A DNA stretch of 64,000 nucleotides from Hyphomicrobium_A sp963817485 (lineage in GTDB: Bacteria > Pseudomonadota > Alphaproteobacteria > Rhizobiales > Hyphomicrobiaceae). Every line of letters starts with the position of its first letter. The stretch's first letter is position 1. A model generated the notes under the pieces. That model had not been told where the DNA came from. It was given only the letters and a program-made list of their open reading frames with translations, and made no database searches. Positions 1 to 7,925 of the stretch are shown here, piece by piece. A program made the position numbers and the translations under genes. The DNA is taken from the NCBI GenBank assembly GCA_963817485.1, contig CAWFOR010000004.1, forward strand, positions 62,001-126,000, read 5' to 3'.

Positions 1-25
1 GACGGACATGGCGGCGGTCCTGGAT

Positions 26-628
26 CTAGAGCGCGGGCATCGTGATGAACCCGGGTAGGGCCTTGATGCGACCGATCCAGGCCTTGACCGCGGGGTACGG
101 GGCGAGCGAGATCCCCCCTTCGTGGGCGAGACCGATGTAGGGCATGCAGGCGATATCGGCGATCGTCGGCCGGCCGAGCGCGAGCCAGTCCTTCCCCGTA
201 AGATGCGCCTCGATGAGGGAAAGGATGCGTTGAGCCTTCTCTCGCGCGCCCACGACATCGAGCTTTAGGCCGAACTTGTCATGGAGCCGGGCGTCGCCCG
301 GGCCACGCGGAACCTCGTTCTCGGCAACCATGAGCCATTCCATCACCCGCGCCATTGAGACGGGATCGGTTGGCAGCCAGCTTTCGCCGCCGTATTTGCG
401 CGCGAGATAGACGAGGATTGCCTGGCTATCACGCAGGCAGACATCGCCGTCCTCGAGAATCGGGATCTCGCCAAACGGGTTGAGGTCGATGGCCGGGCTC
501 TTCTTGTGCGCGCCGCCCATGAAGTCGATGGGGACGACTTCGAGGGGCAGCCCGAGCAGGGCGCAGTACAGGCGAATTTTGTAGCAGTTCCCCGAGGGTT
601 CGAGGTCGTAGAGCTTCAAAGCGGCCAT
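26..628 (-). CDS. Glutathione S-transferase family protein
   Basis: A 200-residue protein with a thioredoxin-fold N-terminal half and an all-helical C-terminal half, as in cytosolic glutathione S-transferases. Visible landmarks are LYDLEPSGNCYK at residues 6-17 (the glutathione-activating region, Ser12 or Cys15 being candidates), NPFGEIP around residues 50-56 with the conserved cis-proline, and DSQAI at 67-71, which contacts the glutathione gamma-glutamyl group. The start at 628 is preferred over an upstream in-frame ATG because GGAGGAG sits 5-11 bases before it. It is divergent from a LysR-type regulator that may control it. The substrate is unknown; detoxification by glutathione conjugation is inferred from the family only. 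Confidence 0.85.
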   Translation of the reverse strand: MAALKLYDLEPSGNCYKIRLYCALLGLPLEVVPIDFMGGAHKKSPAIDLNPFGEIPILEDGDVCLRDSQAILVYLARKYGGESWLPTDPVSMARVMEWLMVAENEVPRGPGDARLHDKFGLKLDVVGAREKAQRILSLIEAHLTGKDWLALGRPTIADIACMPYIGLAHEGGISLAPYPAVKAWIGRIKALPGFITMPAL

Positions 629-688
629 GGTCACTCCTCCGGCGATCATCCGATCCTGGGGTCGCAAGGTCTGCGGTTAGGTGGCACC

Positions 689-742
689 TTCCGAATTTCA
701 ATAAAATAGCCTACGTTTGGAAAATATTATTCCGAATTTCGG
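689..742. promoter_or_regulatory. Candidate LysR operator between GST and lysR
   Basis: The 11-base word TTCCGAATTTC occurs twice, at 689-699 and 730-740, exactly 41 bases apart (about four helical turns). The downstream copy is the core of a perfect inverted repeat, CCGAA-T-TTCGG at 732-742, with a T-N-A pattern typical of LysR-type sites, and it lies ten bases before the lysR start. Paired sites on one DNA face are what a LysR tetramer binds, so this is probably the autoregulatory and GST-activating operator. Binding is inferred. Confidence 0.5.
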
Positions 743-751
743 GACAATAGA

Positions 752-1724
752 ATGGACCGGCTCGGTGCCATGCGTCTCTTCGCGGCGATTGCCGATGCGA
801 GCAGCCTGTCTGCCGCCGGGCGCCGGCTCGGCGTGCCGCTGACCACCGTCAGCCGCAAACTCGCGGCGCTCGAGGATGACCTCGGCGCCCGTCTCGTCAC
901 GCGGTCGACGCGCCGGCTCACGCTCACCGAGCAAGGGCGACAGTATCTCGAGGCCTGCCGCCGCATCGTCGAAGAGGTCGACGCGGCGGAGGCGCAGCTC
1001 TCCGGCACGCAAGGCGAGCCGCAGGGCGAGCTTGCTATCACCGCACCCGCCGCGTTCGGACGCCTGCACGTGCTCCCCCTCGTCAGCGACTTCCTGCGCC
1101 GCTACCCGCGCATCGACGTGCGCATGCTGCTGCTCGACCGGCCTGTCGACCTCATCGAGGAAGGTCTCGACGTAGCGGTGCGCATCGGCACGCTCCCCGA
1201 CTCTACGCTGATCGCTACGCGGGTCGGCGCGGTGCGCCAGGTCGTATGCGCGAGCCCCGGCTACCTGGCGCAGCACGGGCGAGCCGAAACGTCGCGACGA
1301 TCTGGCCGGACCACGACTTGCATCACCTTCTCAACGCGTGACGCGCGCGACGCCTGGACTTTCTGCGGATGGCAAGAAGCAGGAGCGTGTGCGCGTGCAC
1401 TCGCGGCTCATGGTCAACACGGCCGAAGCTGCCATCGACGCGGCAAAAGCCGGTGTTGGTATCACGCGCGTGCTGTCCTACCAGGCCGCTGCCGCGCTCG
1501 CAGATGGCTCCCTCAAGGAGATCTTGCGGGAGGCTGGCGCAGCCGACATCCCAATAAGCATCCTGCACCGGGAGGACCGCCTGGCGCAGACGAAAGTGCA
1601 GGCCTTCGTGGCGTTCGCAGGCGCTGCGCTGCGCAAGCGCATTCCTTCCCCCGATGCGAACCCCGCCAAGCCCAAAGCGGCGATAGGATCTGGCCACAAG
1701 CGCCGCAACACGGCCGCCATTTGA
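752..1724 (+). CDS. LysR-family transcriptional regulator (frameshifted)
   Basis: The N-terminal 60 residues form the LysR winged helix-turn-helix (MDRLGAMRLFAAIAD, then AGRRLGVPLTTVSRKLAALE). The effector-binding domain follows, reading well to about residue 175 (VRQVVCASPGYLAQHGR). The frame then breaks: text resembling HDCITFST at 1300-1335 needs two or three one-base corrections, and after an extra base near 1364 the protein resumes as ADGKKQERVRVHSR and runs to the TGA at 1722-1724. The reconstructed length of about 320 residues is normal for the family. The breaks may be sequencing errors, given many others in this window, or a decaying gene. It is divergent from the GST gene at 26-628, its probable target. 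Confidence 0.75.
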
Positions 1725-1740
1725 CCCTAGCGATTGGGGC

Positions 1741-1869
1741 ATGTCCGACGAGGACGGCAAGATCGAGAAGCTTTTGCGTCTGCCGGCGACGACAAACCTC
1801 ATGCTGCTGCTCGTGCTTGGGTTCCTGCTGTTCGTGGTGGTCCTCATGGCGCTCAGCCGCGCCGACTGA
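1741..1869 (+). CDS. Small single-pass membrane protein, unknown function
   Basis: A 42-residue open frame that starts with an acidic, soluble stretch (MSDEDGKIEKLLRLP) followed by about 22 hydrophobic residues (LMLLLVLGFLLFVVVLMALS) and a short RAD tail, the pattern of a single transmembrane helix. It sits 16 bases after the lysR stop and 88 bases before msrA on the same strand. The upstream GGGG at 1736-1739 is a weak ribosome-binding site with very short spacing. I do not recognise a family. The regular alternation of charged head and helix supports a real gene; a chance frame cannot be excluded. Confidence 0.4.
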   Translation: MSDEDGKIEKLLRLPATTNLMLLLVLGFLLFVVVLMALSRAD

Positions 1870-1957
1870 ATTGGCCGCTCCCGCAGCTCATGTAACAGGC
1901 TGGCGCAGCCAGCCGTATCTATCGGCGAGACCTAATCGGTTGAAACTGGAGTGACCG

Positions 1958-2695
1958 ATGACCCAAGCCCCCAAGACCAACACCAACTTGTTTCGCGTTG
2001 CCGGCGGCGTCCTTCTCGCCGTGGCACTGCTCGCGGGCGGCCGCTATGCCGTCTCGCGGTCCACAGCGGCCGAGGAAGCGCGCACCATTCCGGCGCCCGT
2101 GGCCGATGAGGCTGCGGCGCCCGGCGCCACCTCCGAGGTCGCCGTGCTCGCCGGCGGATGCTTCTGGGGCGTGCAGGGCGTATTCCAGCACGTCAAGGGT
2201 GTCACCAGCGCCGTCTCCGGCTACGACGGCGGCAACAAGGAGACCGCGCACTACCAAATGGTCGGAACCGGTACAACCGGCCACGCGGAGTCCGTGCGCG
2301 TGACATTCGACCCGCGCCAGATCAGCTACGGGCGCCTCCTGCAGATCTACTTCTCCGTTGCGCACGATCCGACCCAACTCAACCGCCAGGGCCCGGATGC
2401 CGGCACGCAATACCGTTCCGCGATTTTCGTCACGAGCCCCGAGCAGGAGAAGATCGCCAAGGCCTATATCGCGCAGCTCGATGCGGCGCGCGCGTTCCCG
2501 GGGGCGATCGCGACCAAGATCGAGCCCGACCGCGGCTTCGTCGCGGCCGAGGACTATCACCAGGATTTTCTGACGTTGAACCCGACCTACCCCTACATCG
2601 TGTTCAACGACCTCCCCAAGGTCGAGAACCTCAAGAACATGTTCCCCGACAGCTACCGCGCCGAACCCGTGCTCGTTTCCGCCGGCCGCTCTTAA
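1958..2695 (+). CDS. msrA: Peptide methionine-S-sulfoxide reductase MsrA, membrane-anchored
   Basis: MsrA reduces the S epimer of methionine sulfoxide in oxidised proteins. The catalytic GCFWG motif is at residues 67-71 (Cys68 nucleophile), and the substrate-pocket region with EDYHQDF lies near residue 197. Ahead of the catalytic domain is a hydrophobic helix at about residues 12-27 and an alanine/proline-rich linker, so unlike cytosolic MsrA this one is probably anchored to the inner membrane and faces the periplasm, protecting envelope proteins. At 245 residues it is longer than the usual 170-220 because of that anchor. A clear terminator follows at 2721, so the transcript ends here. Confidence 0.93.
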   Translation: MTQAPKTNTNLFRVAGGVLLAVALLAGGRYAVSRSTAAEEARTIPAPVADEAAAPGATSEVAVLAGGCFWGVQGVFQHVKGVTSAVSGYDGGNKETAHYQMVGTGTTGHAESVRVTFDPRQISYGRLLQIYFSVAHDPTQLNRQGPDAGTQYRSAIFVTSPEQEKIAKAYIAQLDAARAFPGAIATKIEPDRGFVAAEDYHQDFLTLNPTYPYIVFNDLPKVENLKNMFPDSYRAEPVLVSAGRS

Positions 2696-2720
2696 GCACT
2701 GCTCTGCTCCCCAAACGACT

Positions 2721-2749
2721 AAGCCGGCCACGAGGGCCGGCTTTCTTTT
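2721..2749 (+). terminator. Rho-independent terminator after msrA
   Basis: A perfect 9-base-pair stem, AAGCCGGCC with GGCCGGCTT, closes a five-base loop (ACGAG) and is followed by a T-rich tail (TCTTTT). It lies 26 bases after the msrA stop. The minus-strand reading lacks a T tract, so it serves msrA rather than the convergent small gene. Confidence 0.85.
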
Positions 2750-2774
2750 GCGGAATGCGAGTCAGAGGCTCGGC

Positions 2775-2966
2775 TTAGGCGCCGTCCTCAGACAGCACGC
2801 AACGCTTGAACTCCTCAGGGTCGGTTACACCCGCCGCCGCCACGATGTCCATGCGGCGAGCGAGCTGCTCGCGGTCGAACGACTTCCGCTCGAGCTGCGC
2901 CTGCGCAAGCAGGGCCTCAAGCATGCCCGCATGCTCCGGCTGGTCTGCCACTGATGGGAGCAACAT
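2775..2966 (-). CDS. Conserved-looking small hypothetical protein
   Basis: A 63-residue soluble, mostly helical protein rich in Leu, Ala, Glu and Arg (MLLPSVADQPEHAGMLEALL onward), with no signal peptide, membrane helix or cysteine pair. The ATG at 2966 is preferred because GGAGG ends eight bases upstream; an in-frame TTG lies 15 bases further out. It faces msrA in convergent orientation across the terminator. I do not recognise a family; a function cannot be proposed. Confidence 0.55.
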   Translation of the reverse strand: MLLPSVADQPEHAGMLEALLAQAQLERKSFDREQLARRMDIVAAAGVTDPEEFKRCVLSEDGA

Positions 2967-3171
2967 TGACATCTCCTCCAAGCGAGGTGCCGCGGCTCGC
3001 CAGGAAATGCCCGAGCCGGAACTTTGGTTCCTTATAGGCCCGGGCGCGGCTTTTGTTGGAGCCTAACACGGCAAAGCTGATGAACCGTGTCTGACCGGAT
3101 TTATGAGAGTTCGCAGCTCATCCGAGGGAATGGCGCGGTTTAACCGGCGTGCACGGCTGCCGAGCAAGCGG

Positions 3172-3480
3172 CTAGCGCACCTTGACGCGCTTCTGGCACT
3201 CGAGCCACTGCGCGATGACGGTGCGGTCGTGGAACTGGATCGCCCCGCAATTCGTGCAGACAATCATCAGCACATCCACCGGCGCCGGGCGCGACGAATC
3301 GGAGCAAGACGCACGCTCGCAGGTCAGCGCATGCACATCGAGATCGCAGGCGGAGCGGAAGCGGCCGCAGACAGGGCAGGCAGTAATGTGCTTGCCGAAC
3401 AGGAAACGTTCGACCTCTGCCTTGCAAATATCGCGAGAGATAGTCTCCGCCATTGCGCCCACCATTGAAAAAAGCGCCAT
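3172..3480 (-). CDS. Small cysteine-rich, zinc-ribbon-like protein of unknown function
   Basis: About 102 residues with two CxxC knuckles, CPVC at 35-38 and CTNC at 75-78, plus Cys45, Cys54, Cys59 and a C-terminal Cys. Two knuckles about 37 residues apart suggest one structural zinc site. There is no signal peptide or membrane helix, so it is probably cytoplasmic. The start is uncertain: ATGs at 3480, 3465 and 3453 and a GTG at 3504 are all possible, with only weak ribosome-binding sites (AGGG before 3480, GGTGGG before 3453). It is divergent from the TIR-Sel1 gene. No function is proposed. Confidence 0.55.
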   Translation of the reverse strand: MALFSMVGAMAETISRDICKAEVERFLFGKHITACPVCGRFRSACDLDVHALTCERASCSDSSRPAPVDVLMIVCTNCGAIQFHDRTVIAQWLECQKRVKVR

Positions 3481-3630
3481 TGCATTTGACCCTACGCCGC
3501 GCACTGAGCGCTTGCAAGATGTGAGCTTCGCAGGTGCAGCGTCTTGCCGAATTCACAACGCCGTGTCCTAATCCCTCCGTTCACGATCAAGGGGCCCGCC
3601 CGCGGCGGCGGTTGATTGGGGGACGCGAGC

Positions 3631-5913
3631 ATGGACGCTCTTTCGCCTCATGCGGCAGACGCCGACCCGTCGCGGGCGCCGAAGCTCAAGGTCTTCATCT
3701 CGTATTCGCGCGACGACCTGCAGTTCGCCGACCAGCTCGACGCGGCGCTCGACCTGTGCAATTTCGAATCGGTCCTCGACCGCCACGGCATCTCCGGCGG
3801 AGAGGAGTGGAAGCAGCGGCTTGGCAGCCTGATCCGCGACGCCGACACGGTCGTATTCGTGCTTTCGCCGGCCTCGGCGCGCTCTGAGATCTGCAAATGG
3901 GAGGTCGACGAGGCCCTGCGCCTCGGCAAGCGCCTGCTACCCGTGCTCTGCCGCGAGCTGGCGGGAGCGAGCCCGCCGCCGCAGCTCCAGGAGCGCAACT
4001 ACATCTATTTCTATTTCGAGCCCCACGCGCCGGGCTCCGGCTTCGGCACGGGTCTCGCCCAGCTCGTCACCGCCCTGCAAACGGACCTTGCATGGATCCG
4101 CGAACACACGCGGCTGCTCGCCCGCGCCACCGAATGGGAGATCGGCGGGCGCCCCGCCAACCGCCTGCTGTCCGGCTCCGACATCGCCGATGCCAAGGAT
4201 TGGGCCGCGCGCCGGCCAAAGGATGCGCCTCCGCCGACCAACCTCCACCTCGACTACATCAAGGCCAGCGAGGAGCAGGAAACAGCCCGGTCGAGCGCGC
4301 AGCGCCAACAACTCGAGATGGTGGCCCTCGCGCAGGAGGAACGCGCCAAGGCGCTCGCCGCCGCTGAGGAGGCGGTCGCCCGCGCCGCGGATCTGCAGGT
4401 CAAGCGCGCGCGGCTGCGCAATTTTGCGCTGATCGCAATGACAGCGGCGGCCGTGCTGGTCGGGTGGCTCTATCTGCGCGCCGACGCGCAACGCCACGTA
4501 GCCGAGCAGCAGACGGCGCTGGCAAAAGAGCACAAGGCCTTGGCGGAAAACCGCAAAGCAAGCGCTGAGGCGATGCTCCACACCACGACCAGCCTCATCG
4601 TCGAGATGTCGCAAAAGTTCACCTTCAACTCCGCGGAATACGAGAAGGTTCGCCTCGTGTTCGAGCGGGGAGTCGAGGAAGGCGATGCCACGTCGATGGG
4701 CAACCTCGGCCTCATCTACAAGAACGGCTGGGGCGTCGAGCACGACTATAACAAGGCCCGTGAGCTCTTTGAGAAGGGCGCCGCCTTGAACGACGCGTAC
4801 GCCATGTTCAGCATCGGCGCCCTCTATGCCGACGGGCTCGGCGTGCCGCAGGACTACGGCAAGGCGCGCGAGTGGTACGAGAAGGCGGCCGCGGGGGACA
4901 ACACATTCGCCCTGGAGAATCTCGGCGTGCTTTATGCCAAGGGCCTGGGTGTCACGCAGGATTACGCTAAATCGCGCGAGTGGTACGAGAAGGCCGCGGC
5001 CTTGGACTCCACCCCGGCCATGAGCAAACTTGCCGAGCTCTACGCCGAGGGGCGGGGCGTCCCCAAAGACTACGCCAAAGCGCGCGAGTGGTACCAGAAG
5101 GCGGTGGCTAAAGGCAGTGCGTCTGCGATGAATTCGATCGGAGCGCTTTACGCCCGCGGCAGCGAGGGGGAAGTAAATATCGGCCTAGCTATCGAGTGGT
5201 ACGAGAAGGCCGTGGCCAACGGCAATATCGACTCCATGTATAACCTCGGCCTGATCTACGAGGACGAGCGGAACCAGCAGCACGACTACGCCAAGGCGCG
5301 CGAATGGTACGAGAAGGGTGCGAACGCCGGTGACTCCGACGCCATGAACAAACTCGCCGCCATCTACTCAAACGGCAAGGGCGTCCCGCGAGATTATGCC
5401 AAGGCCCGCGAGTGGTACGAGAAGGCAGCCGCCAAAGGGAACTCCTCGGCGAAGTCCCATCTACGGAAACTTCCGATCGAGGAAGCCGTGGCAGGCGGCC
5501 ACTACGACGTGGCGCTCAAGCTGCGCATCTCGCTTGCGGAGGAGGTCGAGCGGGACGAGACCAAGCGCACCGGCGCGCCGGGCAAAGAGACAGCCGGCGA
5601 GCTGATCAGCGTAGCGTGGGCCGCGCTCTTCGCGCGCGACTTCGCCAAGGCGCTCGCCGTCTCCGAGCGTGCCCATCAGCTAACGCCCGACGATCTTTTG
5701 ATCGAGACCAACCGGGCGCATGCGCTCATGTTTCTCGGCCGGACCGGCGAGGCGCGGGCACTCTACCTCGACAATAAAGGCAAGCCGACGTCGCTCGAGG
5801 GGGGCAAGATTTGGAATGCCGCCATCACCGATGACTTTGCCGAGATGCGCAAGGCTGGCATCACGCATCCGATGATGGCCGAGATCGAGAGGCAGTTGGG
5901 CGTCCGCCGCTAG
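3631..5913 (+). CDS. TIR domain / transmembrane / Sel1-repeat protein
   Basis: A 760-residue protein. Residues 18-150 form a TIR domain: KVFISYSR at 20-27 starts strand A, and S85, C88 and E91 in SEICKWEVDEA match the S...C..E pattern that carries the catalytic glutamate of NAD-cleaving TIR domains. A helical charged linker follows (WE..GRPANRLLSGSD region), then one membrane helix at about 263-285 and a short coiled coil. From about 350 to 615 there are seven Sel1-like repeats with the recurrent DYAKAREWYEKAA core, then a TPR-like tail. The topology puts the TIR domain in the cytoplasm and the repeats probably outside the inner membrane. The start at 3631 has GGGGGA seven bases before it. 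A role as sensor-coupled NAD hydrolase, in defence or stress, is inference; scaffold function is an alternative. Confidence 0.85.
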   Translation: MDALSPHAADADPSRAPKLKVFISYSRDDLQFADQLDAALDLCNFESVLDRHGISGGEEWKQRLGSLIRDADTVVFVLSPASARSEICKWEVDEALRLGKRLLPVLCRELAGASPPPQLQERNYIYFYFEPHAPGSGFGTGLAQLVTALQTDLAWIREHTRLLARATEWEIGGRPANRLLSGSDIADAKDWAARRPKDAPPPTNLHLDYIKASEEQETARSSAQRQQLEMVALAQEERAKALAAAEEAVARAADLQVKRARLRNFALIAMTAAAVLVGWLYLRADAQRHVAEQQTALAKEHKALAENRKASAEAMLHTTTSLIVEMSQKFTFNSAEYEKVRLVFERGVEEGDATSMGNLGLIYKNGWGVEHDYNKARELFEKGAALNDAYAMFSIGALYADGLGVPQDYGKAREWYEKAAAGDNTFALENLGVLYAKGLGVTQDYAKSREWYEKAAALDSTPAMSKLAELYAEGRGVPKDYAKAREWYQKAVAKGSASAMNSIGALYARGSEGEVNIGLAIEWYEKAVANGNIDSMYNLGLIYEDERNQQHDYAKAREWYEKGANAGDSDAMNKLAAIYSNGKGVPRDYAKAREWYEKAAAKGNSSAKSHLRKLPIEEAVAGGHYDVALKLRISLAEEVERDETKRTGAPGKETAGELISVAWAALFARDFAKALAVSERAHQLTPDDLLIETNRAHALMFLGRTGEARALYLDNKGKPTSLEGGKIWNAAITDDFAEMRKAGITHPMMAEIERQLGVRR

Positions 5914-6050
5914 TCTAGGCAGGCTGCACTGGAATTTGCAGTACCCGAGCTTTCCACAACGTTTGCGCGTCCAGCTCTAACGCTTTGAAACTCGGAGAGG
6001 TAGCGTGCCCGGGCGCCCGCACACCGCGGACGCTGATCGGGAGATGTCCA

Positions 6051-6323
6051 ATGCTGCAGAAAGTTGTCCTGTCGATCGCTCTCGCCCTGCCGCTTGCCGC
6101 GAGTTCCATCGCCTTCGCCGATACGACCGAAGACGACGTGACCTGGATCAATCAGTGCATCGCCGACAACAAGCGCGAAGGCGCGACCGAGGACGTCGTG
6201 CGCAAATACTGCGTCTGCATGGACAATGCGATGGCCAAGGACGAGACGAAGTCGATTACCGAGTGGGAGAAGACCCATCCCGACGAGACGGCAGCTTGCG
6301 ACAAGCAAGCCGGCTGGAAGTAG
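6051..6323 (+). CDS. Small exported cysteine-containing protein
   Basis: A 90-residue protein with a clear signal peptide (MLQKVVLSIALALPLAASS, probable cleavage after AFA at residues 22-24) and a short mature domain with four cysteines, including CVC. That suggests two disulfides in a periplasmic helical protein. The start at 6051 has GGGAG seven bases upstream; in-frame ATG further out lacks a site. It is transcribed alone between the TIR-Sel1 gene and two minus-strand exported proteins. I do not recognise the family. Confidence 0.65.
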   Translation: MLQKVVLSIALALPLAASSIAFADTTEDDVTWINQCIADNKREGATEDVVRKYCVCMDNAMAKDETKSITEWEKTHPDETAACDKQAGWK

Positions 6324-6376
6324 CCGACCATCAGCCTAAGCGCGGCCGGGTTTCGCCCAGAAGCGAGGTCCGGCCG

Positions 6377-7048
6377 TCACTTGCGCTCCCAGACGTACTG
6401 GTCGCAGACGATCATGCTGCAGCCGCAGTCGCACGGCTCCGACCCGATGATCGGCAGCTCCACCGTCCAGCGGCGGCAGCCCTTGGTCAGCAGCTTGTTG
6501 CCGCTAGGCTTCTTGAAGCAGGAAATGGCGCCGAAGCCGGACGACGGCGAATAGCTGTCGCCGGCGAGCGGCCACTCGGGATCGCCCGTCTTGCGGATGT
6601 TCCAGATCACCGGCAGTCCGAGGATCGGCGCCGAGCGCAGTTTCTGGCTCGGATTGCAGACGTCCTGTGTGCGCGAGGACTGCGAGGCGCGCACCGTTGC
6701 GCAAAGGCCGGTGATGGTCTCGGAATACAGGCGGTGGCCCTCGGCGCGATAGATCGGATTGACGGCGCGCACGAACTCGAGGATGCGCGCCTTCTCGGCG
6801 GCGAATTTCGGATCGTCGCAGGAGAAGACCTCGACCTCGCTCTCGGCGACGTTCTGCACATTAGTATCGGCGTTGCGCTGGCACTGCTCGCTCATGCGCA
6901 TGCGCTGCTGCTCGTACGGCGGGACGCGCCAGTTTCCGAGCAACGCGGAGGCGTCATCGGCGGCGGTCGGCGCGGCCGGCAGGCCGAGCGCGGCGAGCAC
7001 GAGCAAGATCAATCCTGGAAAGGGTCGAGTGCGGGAATTTGACAGCAT
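6377..7048 (-). CDS. Exported protein of unknown function, cysteine-rich C terminus
   Basis: About 223 residues. An N-terminal signal sequence (basic head, then PGLILLVLAALGLPAAPTAA) predicts export. The mature part has around eight cysteines, including a dense CDCGCSMIVC cluster near the C terminus, and a conserved-looking core around GLPVIWNIRKTGDPEW. Cysteine density suggests disulfides or metal binding in the periplasm. The start at 7048 (MLSNSR) was chosen because it places the signal peptide at the N terminus; an upstream in-frame ATG would add 34 residues. No family is recognised. Confidence 0.6.
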   Translation of the reverse strand: MLSNSRTRPFPGLILLVLAALGLPAAPTAADDASALLGNWRVPPYEQQRMRMSEQCQRNADTNVQNVAESEVEVFSCDDPKFAAEKARILEFVRAVNPIYRAEGHRLYSETITGLCATVRASQSSRTQDVCNPSQKLRSAPILGLPVIWNIRKTGDPEWPLAGDSYSPSSGFGAISCFKKPSGNKLLTKGCRRWTVELPIIGSEPCDCGCSMIVCDQYVWERK

Positions 7049-7150
7049 CGGCGAGCCCAGTCGTTCGGTTGGGGGGATGCGCGATTTCCTAGCATACCTG
7101 CGCGCCGATGGCAGCTGAGACCAAATCACAACGTTGCTGGTTTTGGTCAT

Positions 7151-7771
7151 TTACTTATTCTGGATCAAATCCCTGATCTTGCGCAGCTCATTGCCGACCA
7201 TGTCGTTGTAGCTCAGTGCGGCGGAGGGCTCGTAATAGCACTCCTCGCCCTCGTTCCCGGCTTCGTGGCAGGAGCCTTTCCCAATATTCTCCGTCGTGAG
7301 AAACGGCTTGATGGCATCGACGCTTCCGCATTTGATCCGGATCGCATCGACGCCGCGGTCGCTCAGCAGGGCCTGCTCGGAGGGATATATGCGCTCTTCC
7401 ATGCCGAGCGCACCCAAGCCATCCAGCCGGCTGAACGCCTCGCTCTTGGCTCCGTCCGACGCGTCCTCGATCGAGCACTGTTCGATGCCGGCGTGGGCGA
7501 AGAAATCGCAATGGCCTCTCGAAAGCACGCGATAAACGATCTTGCGGTCACGCAGCCACTGCAGCCCGTCGAGCGCGTAGGTGGTGAAATCTCCCTTCTC
7601 GTCCTGGACGAACAGGTGCTCGTAGCAGGCGACCTCCTTCAGCGTCGGCGAAAACGCGTTGTACTCGCTGCGCTGGAAATTCGTGAACACGCCGGGATAG
7701 GGATAGTCCTCGGCCGCAGCCGCGTGGCCGGCAATCAAGCTACCGATGGCGACGGCAAGCAGCCACTTCAT
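7151..7771 (-). CDS. Exported protein of unknown function
   Basis: A 206-residue protein with a signal peptide (MKWLLAVAIGSLIAGHAAA, cleavage before EDYPYP) and a soluble mature region containing six cysteines, probably disulfide bonded in the periplasm. The ATG at 7771 follows AGGG eight bases upstream; the longer frame would put 69 low-complexity Arg/Pro residues before the signal peptide and is rejected. The stop lies 102 bases before the next exported gene on the same strand (6377-7048), so the two may be co-transcribed. No family is recognised. Confidence 0.65.
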   Translation of the reverse strand: MKWLLAVAIGSLIAGHAAAAEDYPYPGVFTNFQRSEYNAFSPTLKEVACYEHLFVQDEKGDFTTYALDGLQWLRDRKIVYRVLSRGHCDFFAHAGIEQCSIEDASDGAKSEAFSRLDGLGALGMEERIYPSEQALLSDRGVDAIRIKCGSVDAIKPFLTTENIGKGSCHEAGNEGEECYYEPSAALSYNDMVGNELRKIRDLIQNK

Positions 7772-7866
7772 CTGACCGACCCTGAAGCCCCGCACCGGTT
7801 TAATCCGCAGCCGGGGTGCCCGACAAGTCGCGACGCATCGAGGGGGCCTACACGGCGGCAGCCAAC

Positions 7867-7893
7867 AAAAAACCGCCGGGGAGACCGGCGGTT
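7867..7893 (-). terminator. Rho-independent terminator after pnp
   Basis: On the minus strand AACCGCCGG-TCTCC-CCGGCGGTT forms a perfect 9-base-pair hairpin followed by TTTTTTGTT. It lies 33 bases after the pnp stop and ends the rpsO-pnp transcript. Confidence 0.85.
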
Positions 7894-7925
7894 CTTGTTG
7901 TTCTCTTCGAGCGGTTGGCCGAGCC

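Noticed and set aside
1364..1954. 400-residue continuation of the LysR frame to 1954
   Set aside because: After 1364 this frame gives low-complexity text, while another frame gives the expected LysR C terminus.
3140..3556. 138-residue minus-strand frame overlapping the zinc-ribbon-like gene
   Set aside because: It is the same region in another frame; the version with paired CxxC motifs is the better candidate.
3631..5913. TIR-Sel1 gene as part of a CBASS or Thoeris defence operon
   Set aside because: No nucleotide cyclase, sirtuin or ThsA-like partner lies within several kilobases.
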